In this document: positions 1 through 4,674 of the stretch, in pieces
Layout of the letters: each line of letters starts with the position of its first letter
Numbering within the stretch: position 1 is the first letter of the stretch
Assembly: GCA_022774485.1 (NCBI GenBank)
Contig: JALFLX010000010.1
Span: forward strand, 1 to 5,162
Reading direction: 5' to 3'
Length of the DNA stretch: 5,162 nt
DNA from: Bacilli bacterium
GTDB lineage: Bacteria > Bacillota_I > Bacilli_A > RFN20 > CAG-288
Translations under genes and position numbers: made by a program
The notes under the pieces: model-generated
Database searches by the model: none
What the model was told of the DNA's origin: nothing
Seen by the model: only the letters and a program-made list of their open reading frames with translations

Positions 1-477
1 AAGAGCAGCTGTGAATCCATAACGATTTTTCTGCTCTACCGGAGTTTTATAATTCTCCGATAATGTCTTTGTCATCACTTCAGGCTGTGAAATCAGCTGC
101 TGAATATCCTGATCAAATGTAGAGAGGAAGGATTGAATCCCCTCTGTTTCCTCCTGATTTTCTTCTAAAGAAGCTTTGATAAAAAGACCAGCTTGTGGAA
201 AGCCTTCTGTGTGATATTTCTCTCCGAATTCTTTCCGGATATCTTTCACAATGGATAAGTCTGTCTTTTTGTCTTCTGAAAGAAGAGCAGAAGCGATGAC
301 CGGATAAGAAGAGAGAACATAGTCAACTTTTTCTCCCTCATAAAGACCAGTTAACAGTGTAGGAGCAGTTCCTGAAACATCATTTGCATAATAAGAAATC
401 GAAAGAGAAGGAGAAGAAGTACCTCCGCAGCTTGTCAATAAAAAAGGAAACAGCAAAAGTGAAATCAATTTTTTCAT
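1..477 (-). CDS. Lipoprotein resembling an ABC transporter substrate-binding protein (NMT1/SsuA-like), partial at its C-terminus
   Basis: This open frame starts with ATG at 477 and runs off the left edge (159 codons visible, no stop), so the 3' end is missing. Residues 1-17 form a lipoprotein signal (MKK, a Leu/Phe-rich core, then a lipobox ending LTSC with Cys17), predicting a membrane-anchored extracellular protein. The text after it resembles the second half of nitrate/sulfonate/thiamine-precursor-type binding proteins: an 'EGEKVDYVLSSYPVIAS' stretch matching the usual 'G-x-x-D-Y-x-x-x-x-x-P-V' segment, then 'FPQAGLFIKASL', then a long helix. Only about 20 residues separate the lipid Cys from this region, where the family normally has a whole first lobe of well over 100 residues. 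The start is firm: AAAGGA lies 6 bases upstream, and ATGA overlaps the lyase stop by 4 bases, so it is translationally coupled as the last visible gene of the operon. The ligand is unknown. Co-transcription with a C-S lyase hints at a sulfur compound (inference). Fold assignment is moderate. Confidence 0.7.
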   Translation of the reverse strand, partial: MKKLISLLLFPFLLTSCGGTSSPSLSISYYANDVSGTAPTLLTGLYEGEKVDYVLSSYPVIASALLSEDKKTDLSIVKDIRKEFGEKYHTEGFPQAGLFIKASLEENQEETEGIQSFLSTFDQDIQQLISQPEVMTKTLSENYKTPVEQKNRYGFTAAL

Positions 478-1646
478 AGAGAGTCCTTTCTGTGATAAGA
501 GTGAATTCCCTGTTCAAAGCGGGAGAGAGCTTCTCTTAATGTCTTCTTTGGACAAGCGACATTCATCCTGACAAAGCCATTTCCTCCGGTTCCATAACTC
601 TTTCCAGAAGAGAGTAACAAACCGTTGTTCTTTAAATGTTCAATCAAATCATCGCTGTCTTTTGTCAACAAACGGCAATCAATCCAAAGAAGATAGGTGG
701 CATCCCCAGAGAGAAGTGAGACCTCAGGGACATGTTCTTCTAAGAAAGATTTGACTTCATCTCTGTTGTCAAAAAGGACTTCACGAAGCTCATCAAGCCA
801 TTCTCGTCCCTCATTAAGAGCCGCGATTGCAGCATCATAACTGAAGAAATTACCTTCGGCAACTTCATCGGTATTGATCTGGCGGTTGATTTTCTGATTG
901 ATGACAGGATCCTTTGCGATAATCGCAGAGGTTTGAATACCTGCTAAATTAAAAGCCTTCGTGACAGAAATTGCAGTAAGGCTGTTTTTATAATTCTCTT
1001 TGCTAGCCGTAAGATAAGGAACATACGAAGTTCCAGGGCGTGTAATTTCTCCGTGGATCTCGTCAGATAAAACAGTGACATCATATTTTCTAGCAAGCGC
1101 ACCAAGAGCGGCAAGCTCTTCTTTGCTCCAGATGCGAGAGACAGGATTTCCAGGGTTACAGAAGATTACCATTTTGGTATTTTCAAGCGCAAATGCTTCT
1201 TCTAATCCTTTCCAATCAATGAAATATTCCCCATCCTCTAAAAGAAGCGGAACTTCATGGATCACACGATTATTATTTCGAATGGAATTGTAGAAGATAT
1301 TATAGACTGGCGGAAGAACAACCACATGGTCTCCTTCTTTGGTATACGCTCTAACAGCAGAGGAGATTGTCGGAACCACCCCAGCGGAGAAAAGAAGTTC
1401 ATCTTTTTCAATCGTTAACCCATGGCGTTCAAGATAGAAGCGCTGATAGGCTTCATACCACTTGTCAGGAGTGATAGTGTATCCGTAAACCGAGAGAGAA
1501 AGTCTTTTTTCTAACGCTGCTTTGATCTCTGGTGCGACTTCAAAATCCATGTCAGCAACCCAAAGAGGTAAGACATCCTCGTTGATATCCCACTTTAATG
1601 ACTCCGTATTCTTGCGGTTGATCACTTTTTCAAAATTATATTTCAC
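474..1646 (-). CDS. MalY/PatB-family PLP-dependent aminotransferase / cystathionine beta-lyase-like C-S lyase
   Basis: A 390-residue fold-type I PLP enzyme, full length for the MalY/PatB family. Visible landmarks in order: 'LPLWVADMDF' (residues 26-35), the family's N-terminal signature; 'VYGYT' (53-57); 'FSAGVVPTI' (86-94); 'PPVYNIFYN' (112-120), with the Tyr near the cofactor; 'CNPGNPVSR' (163-171); 'SDEIHGE' (194-200), with Asp195 expected to pair with the pyridine nitrogen; 'SVTKAFN' (227-233), with Lys230 as the Schiff-base lysine; and 'FVRMNVACP' (358-366), with Arg360 expected to bind the substrate carboxylate. Family members cleave cystathionine or cysteine to thiol or H2S, pyruvate and ammonia; some act as aminotransferases. 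The exact substrate cannot be read here. The start is GTG at 1646, supported by GAGGTG seven bases upstream and by the N-terminal alignment. It overlaps the upstream DUF3737 gene by 11 bases and its TGA overlaps the next ATG. The loop reads GNPVSR, where the family usually has HNPxGR. Likely cytosolic. Confidence 0.93.
   Translation of the reverse strand: MKYNFEKVINRKNTESLKWDINEDVLPLWVADMDFEVAPEIKAALEKRLSLSVYGYTITPDKWYEAYQRFYLERHGLTIEKDELLFSAGVVPTISSAVRAYTKEGDHVVVLPPVYNIFYNSIRNNNRVIHEVPLLLEDGEYFIDWKGLEEAFALENTKMVIFCNPGNPVSRIWSKEELAALGALARKYDVTVLSDEIHGEITRPGTSYVPYLTASKENYKNSLTAISVTKAFNLAGIQTSAIIAKDPVINQKINRQINTDEVAEGNFFSYDAAIAALNEGREWLDELREVLFDNRDEVKSFLEEHVPEVSLLSGDATYLLWIDCRLLTKDSDDLIEHLKNNGLLLSSGKSYGTGGNGFVRMNVACPKKTLREALSRFEQGIHSYHRKDSL
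484..489 (-). promoter_or_regulatory. Ribosome binding site of the binding-protein-like lipoprotein gene
   Basis: On the minus strand AAAGGA stands 6 bases before the ATG at 477. It lies inside the 3' end of the upstream lyase gene and fixes the start at the ATGA overlap. Confidence 0.75.
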
Positions 1647-2496
1647 GGGATTTCACCTCGCTTTCAATAAGAACTTTTGAATGATCAATCTTTGCATCAT
1701 TTTCAATCAGACATTCAATAGATGGCGCTTTGATCTTACCGGAAATCGGATTTTTCACCGTTGAGAGAGGAGTGAGAGAAGTCACGTCGATATTTTCACA
1801 ATATTCGAAAATCAAATCCGATTCTTCAATCTTACAATCGATCAATTTCAAATTCTTCATGTAACAAAAACCCTGATGACTTTTGATGGTGCAGTGAATC
1901 AAAGTGATATCAGAAGAATTCCAACCGAAATATTCTCCTTCGATGACACAGTTTACCAAAAGAACATGCTCTGCATTCCAAAACGCATCCTTTGAGAGAA
2001 GAACACTGTCTTTGAGATAGATATTCTTTCCGCTGTCAAAACAGTAGTTTCCGACAAGATGAAGTCTCTCTCCTTCAATGTCACTTGAATGGAACCCAAA
2101 ATAATCCGCTTCTTGAATCTCAAGGCGCTTTAAAGATACATCCTTGCAGTTCCAAAGAGTCTCTGCTCCGTGGTGGAATGAAGTATCCTCGATGCGGATT
2201 CCTTCACAGTAACGGAACTCTTTGACCGCTTCGATATCAAGAGAAGAGAAAGTTCCATTTTTTACATACCAAAGCCCGCTCTTGCTGTCTTTGAGAAAGT
2301 GACAGTTTTTCACTGTGAGATTTCTGTTGTACCAGAGCGGATATTTCCATCCGAAATCCGTGTTGACCACGATGAGATTTTTTCCTTCTTTTAATGGAGA
2401 CTCTCCGTTGTCAAAGAGACAGGATTCGATTTGGCTATCTTCACATTGAAAGAGAGCTCTTTCTCCTTCCAAATGTTTTTCTTTAATCAAGTTCAT
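1636..2496 (-). CDS. DUF3737 family protein, predicted right-handed beta-helix
   Basis: A 286-residue protein recognised as DUF3737-like, a family of unknown function. It has no signal peptide or membrane segment and is probably cytosolic. From about residue 45 to 240 it is built from degenerate repeats of about 19 residues: an aromatic block (LWYN, LWYV, FRYC, LWNC, FGFH, YCFD, FWNA, FGWN, FCYM, FEYC) followed by a short N/D/S-rich turn and an alternating hydrophobic strand such as 'VSLKRLEI', 'VLLVNCVI' or 'LKLIDCKI'. That pattern is typical of a parallel beta-helix, with roughly ten coils. The C-terminal 45 residues are less regular. No catalytic motif is evident. ATG at 2496 lies 13 bases after the flavodoxin stop, with only a weak AGAAAG-type ribosome site. 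The 3' end overlaps the lyase gene by 11 bases, so the two are co-transcribed and probably coupled. Enzyme, carbohydrate-binding or scaffold roles are all possible. Confidence 0.85.
   Translation of the reverse strand: MNLIKEKHLEGERALFQCEDSQIESCLFDNGESPLKEGKNLIVVNTDFGWKYPLWYNRNLTVKNCHFLKDSKSGLWYVKNGTFSSLDIEAVKEFRYCEGIRIEDTSFHHGAETLWNCKDVSLKRLEIQEADYFGFHSSDIEGERLHLVGNYCFDSGKNIYLKDSVLLSKDAFWNAEHVLLVNCVIEGEYFGWNSSDITLIHCTIKSHQGFCYMKNLKLIDCKIEESDLIFEYCENIDVTSLTPLSTVKNPISGKIKAPSIECLIENDAKIDHSKVLIESEVKSREI
1654..1659 (-). promoter_or_regulatory. Ribosome binding site deciding the GTG start of the lyase gene
   Basis: Minus-strand GAGGTG, 7 bases before GTG at 1644-1646 and located within the end of the preceding coding sequence. 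It supports the non-ATG start and the 11-base gene overlap. Confidence 0.7.
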
Positions 2497-2509
2497 TATT
2501 TTTTTCTTT

Positions 2510-3025
2510 CTATTGTTTTTGATTCTTCTCCACCCAGTTTTTCATGCGATTGTATCCCTTTTTGACAAGAGAGCCTGGGAAGGGAAGGGGAGAGAGAACC
2601 TCCGCTTGAGGTTGCAACTCTTTGATGTGAGAGACACTGGCGCCAAGACCAGAACCCTCATGTGTTGAAAAGGGATAAATCCTCTTTCCTGAAAGATCTA
2701 CAGAGGAGAGAAAGGAGATGACAGGCTGCGGTAAATCCTCCCAGAAAATCGGATAACCTAAATAAATCTCATCATAGATAGAAAGGTCAGGGATCTCTCT
2801 AAGCTCTGGAAGGACATGATTGATCTGGTCTTCTTTTGCTTCATTCACACAGATGTCATAGTCATCGCTATAAGGATGCTTCATCTGTAACGAGAACAGA
2901 TCACCGCCAGTCACTTCTTTTAAATAAGAAGATAAAAGCTCAGTGTTTCCAACTTCTAATTGGACCACCTTTCCATCAAACCAGTTTCCACCTCTCCTAG
3001 AATAGTACACAATTGCAGTTTTCAT
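2510..3025 (-). CDS. Flavodoxin-family protein
   Basis: A 171-residue flavodoxin-like protein expected to bind FMN and carry electrons in the cytosol. Residues 1-9 (MKTAIVYYS) are the first beta strand and start of the phosphate loop. The loop looks split: 'SRRGGN' at 9-14 and 'GNTE' at 26-29, separated by a short insertion ('WFDGKVVQLEV'), as in a clade of Bacillota flavodoxins. 'EIYLGYPIFWEDLPQPV' (86-102) is the second FMN-contact loop, with Trp95 placed to stack on the isoalloxazine. 'FSTHEGSGLG' (119-128) is the third conserved loop. There is no signal peptide or tail domain, and the length is normal for a stand-alone short flavodoxin. ATG at 3025 is preceded by GAGG at a 6-base spacing, and this ribosome site overlaps the TGA of the upstream gene. 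The redox partner is not known; an NAD(P)H-quinone reductase-like role is an alternative within the same fold. Confidence 0.92.
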   Translation of the reverse strand: MKTAIVYYSRRGGNWFDGKVVQLEVGNTELLSSYLKEVTGGDLFSLQMKHPYSDDYDICVNEAKEDQINHVLPELREIPDLSIYDEIYLGYPIFWEDLPQPVISFLSSVDLSGKRIYPFSTHEGSGLGASVSHIKELQPQAEVLSPLPFPGSLVKKGYNRMKNWVEKNQKQ

Positions 3026-3031
3026 CGTTTA

Positions 3032-3035
3032 CCTC
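3032..3035 (-). promoter_or_regulatory. Ribosome binding site of the flavodoxin gene, overlapping the upstream stop codon
   Basis: Minus-strand GAGG with a 6-base spacer to the ATG at 3025. Two of its bases belong to the TGA stop (3034-3036) of the preceding gene, an arrangement that favours termination-reinitiation. Confidence 0.7.
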
Positions 3036-3636
3036 AGCGGATTCGAATCAGAGCGAAGCCGATTTCCATTTCTTTCTCGTAATAGAATAACAGCTTTTCA
3101 CTGGAAAGTTTCTCTTCAAGCTCAGGAAGTAACACTTGATTTTCAAAACAGATGTTATTTTCTAAAGAATAAAGGAAAGTTTCCACCTCTTCTTTCCTAT
3201 TGATTAACTCAGAACCTGACAAGACTAGAAGAGGAGAAATCATTCCCTCGAGTTCTTTTTGATTCTGCACTGCCTTGTTTCTCACCTTTTTTGTAAGTTC
3301 CGGAAAGAAAAGAGCGACCTTTTCAAAGTGAATAGATAGCGACTTCATGCGGGTAAAGAACTCTGGAAGAATGTTAGAAGCCACCTCATCTCCCGTTTCT
3401 AACTCCGAGAGAATCGAACGAGAGAGCGCACGAAAAGCACCATTTTCCGAAGCTAATAAGACAAGAGGGTTGTATTTATCCTCCTCTCTCTCCTGCTTCT
3501 TTCTAAGCTGAAGCGCCCAGTCCTCTAATGAATATTCCGGATGATCTCTTAGAAACTGAGCTTTGAGCTCATCCTCATTTTCACCTTGCTCTAACCGATT
3601 TAAATAGTTTTCGAATGAAGAATCTTTTGAAGTCAT
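3034..3636 (-). CDS. Hemerythrin (HHE/DUF438)-like protein lacking most metal ligands
   Basis: A 200-residue, mostly helical, charged protein. Residues 8-50 ('FENYLNRLEQGENEDELKAQ' onward) resemble the short helical DUF438 region. Residues 56-195 follow the four-helix hemerythrin-like layout: 'NPLVLLASENGAF' (56-68) matches the usual 'HP...x-x-EN-x-A' helix; 'IHFEKVALFFPEL' (102-114) matches 'HY.RKE..LFP.L'; 'VQNQKELEGM' (123-132) sits where 'HDEIR' is expected; and 'FENQVLLPELEEKLSSE' (164-180) matches 'KEE.ILFP...E.L'. His103 survives, but other His/Asp/Glu ligand positions read Asn, Gln or Lys, so di-iron binding is doubtful. No PAS domain follows, unlike longer DUF438 proteins. ATG at 3636 is forced by an in-frame TAA four codons upstream. 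No ribosome site sits at normal spacing (AAAGGA is about 15 bases away). First gene of the operon, beside a Pho-box array. Family link is from motif reading and moderate. Confidence 0.75.
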   Translation of the reverse strand: MTSKDSSFENYLNRLEQGENEDELKAQFLRDHPEYSLEDWALQLRKKQEREEDKYNPLVLLASENGAFRALSRSILSELETGDEVASNILPEFFTRMKSLSIHFEKVALFFPELTKKVRNKAVQNQKELEGMISPLLVLSGSELINRKEEVETFLYSLENNICFENQVLLPELEEKLSSEKLLFYYEKEMEIGFALIRIR

Positions 3637-3644
3637 AACTTTTG

Positions 3645-3671
3645 TTTACAATCCTTTTACATTATTTTACA
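3645..3671 (+). promoter_or_regulatory. Pho box: three TTTACA direct repeats, putative PhoP operator
   Basis: Exact TTTACA hexamers occur at 3645-3650, 3656-3661 and 3666-3671, with start-to-start spacing of 11 and 10 bases, about one helical turn. Bacillus-type PhoP binds direct repeats of TT(A/T/C)A(C/T)A spaced by about 5 bases upstream of phosphate-starvation genes. Here the repeats read in the direction of pstS, a classical Pho-regulon member. Any fourth repeat is badly degraded. The array ends 67 bases before the pstS ATG, and its first repeat begins only 9 bases beyond the start codon of the divergent operon. That position would let a bound regulator influence both. The regulator itself is not in the window. 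Confidence 0.75.
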
Positions 3672-3703
3672 GCCTCACGATAGCGAGAAAAAAGAGAAAA
3701 AAA

Positions 3704-3709
3704 TAAGAT
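3704..3709 (+). promoter_or_regulatory. Candidate -10 element for the pst operon
   Basis: TAAGAT lies 29 bases before the pstS ATG and about 33 bases downstream of the last TTTACA repeat. No good -35 sits at the right spacing, as is common for activator-dependent Pho promoters. A competing reading uses TTTACA at 3656-3661 as a -35 with GATAGC at 3679-3684. Neither is compelling. Confidence 0.3.
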
Positions 3710-3726
3710 GAGAGCGTAATCAAAAC

Positions 3727-3731
3727 GAGGA
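3727..3731 (+). promoter_or_regulatory. Ribosome binding site of pstS
   Basis: GAGGA with a 7-base A-rich spacer to the ATG at 3739. It supports that start, which also gives a proper lipoprotein signal peptide. Confidence 0.75.
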
Positions 3732-3738
3732 AAAACAC

Positions 3739-4674
3739 ATGAAACAGAAAAACAGAATCATCGCCATCTCCTTGATGGCCATGCTGCTTGCAGGATGCGG
3801 CGGCAAAGAAGAGTTCGATCAGTCTAAAGTTGTTATGGCCTACACCAGAGACACCACCAGCGGTACCCGCGATGGTTTCTTCACTAAAATCGGCTTATCC
3901 AGCGCCAAAGCCTCTAACGATCCCTTATCCTCTTCTGTTGTCGAAGTCGCTTCTAACGCCAAGATGATCGAAGCAATCAAAAATGATGAGTACGGAATCG
4001 GCTATATTTCCTTAGCCTCTTTAGAAGAGTCCACCTTGAAAGGCTTAGTCTACAAAGGAATAGAACCGACAGTCGATAATGTATTAAATAACACCTACTC
4101 CTTGACGAGAAATTTCAACTTCTGCACCCGTAATGACTATACAGAAGAGAGCAAAGAAGGGCAAATCGTCAAAGCCTTTGTCGCTTACACCACCACCATT
4201 GAAGGAAAGACAATCATCCAAGAGAAAGACGGTATCCTAACCATCTCTAACTCGGATAAACATTGGGATGACATCAAAGGAAACTATCCTATTGTCAACG
4301 AGGACAACTCTAAAGTCACCATCCGCTTTGGCGGTTCCACCTCTTGTGAGAAAATCGCCAAAGCACTCTCAAGCGCCTTTGCTCCTCTCTGCGGAAACTT
4401 CATCATAGAGCACAACCACACCGGCTCTGGCGATGCGTTCAAGCACACCCAAGGCGCTCAGAAAGACGATGCCAACAAGTTAGATATCGGCTTCCTCTCA
4501 AGAGAGTTTGAAGAGAACGAAGCGGTCGAAGAAGGAACCTATGGAAAACTCTGCACTGATGCGATTGTCGCTGTCGTCAACGAGAAAAATCCCTACTCTG
4601 AAACCGATGATGTCACTTTGAAATCCATCTACGAAAAAGGCGATGTCAGCTGGTCTTCTCTCATAAAAGCCTGA
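3739..4674 (+). CDS. pstS: Phosphate ABC transporter substrate-binding lipoprotein PstS, circularly permuted domain order
   Basis: A 311-residue extracellular lipoprotein that captures inorganic phosphate for the PstCAB importer. Residues 1-20 are a lipoprotein signal ending LAGC, with Cys20 as the lipid anchor. The phosphate-site motifs are present but in unusual order. 'TSGTRDGF' (40-47) comes first, followed by 'YGIGYISLASL' (85-95), a 'GLVYKGIEPT' strand and the 'YSLTRNFNF' segment, which in canonical PstS form the C-terminal half. Then come 'FGGSTSCEKIAKAL' (197-210), 'TGSGDAF' (228-234) and 'LDIGFLSREF' (248-257), canonically the N-terminal half, ending in a 'SIYEKGDVSWSSL' region that normally precedes the SGT motif. 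All binding elements are therefore kept, while the termini are moved. Similar order is recalled in some Bacillota PstS proteins. pstC follows with a one-base overlap (TGATG). An upstream Pho box predicts induction by phosphate starvation. Confidence 0.93.
   Translation: MKQKNRIIAISLMAMLLAGCGGKEEFDQSKVVMAYTRDTTSGTRDGFFTKIGLSSAKASNDPLSSSVVEVASNAKMIEAIKNDEYGIGYISLASLEESTLKGLVYKGIEPTVDNVLNNTYSLTRNFNFCTRNDYTEESKEGQIVKAFVAYTTTIEGKTIIQEKDGILTISNSDKHWDDIKGNYPIVNEDNSKVTIRFGGSTSCEKIAKALSSAFAPLCGNFIIEHNHTGSGDAFKHTQGAQKDDANKLDIGFLSREFEENEAVEEGTYGKLCTDAIVAVVNEKNPYSETDDVTLKSIYEKGDVSWSSLIKA

Noticed and set aside
474..477. ATGA overlap as a possible frameshift or gene fusion
   Set aside because: The downstream frame opens with a good ribosome site and a complete lipoprotein signal peptide, so this is ordinary translational coupling.
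1075..1293. 72-codon plus-strand open frame
   Set aside because: It lies wholly within the well-supported lyase gene on the other strand, has no ribosome site and a composition typical of an antisense shadow.
2582..2600. Purine-rich GAGAG/GGGGAG runs here and elsewhere in the left half
   Set aside because: They are explained by CTC/TCT/CTT (Leu, Ser) codons and lysine/glutamate-rich coding on the minus strand. No regular repeat unit or spacing was found.
3688..3703. A-rich tract on the plus strand (T-rich on the minus strand) as a terminator
   Set aside because: The region is the shared promoter of divergent genes, so no transcript is expected to end here, and the nearby dyad is too weak for an intrinsic terminator.
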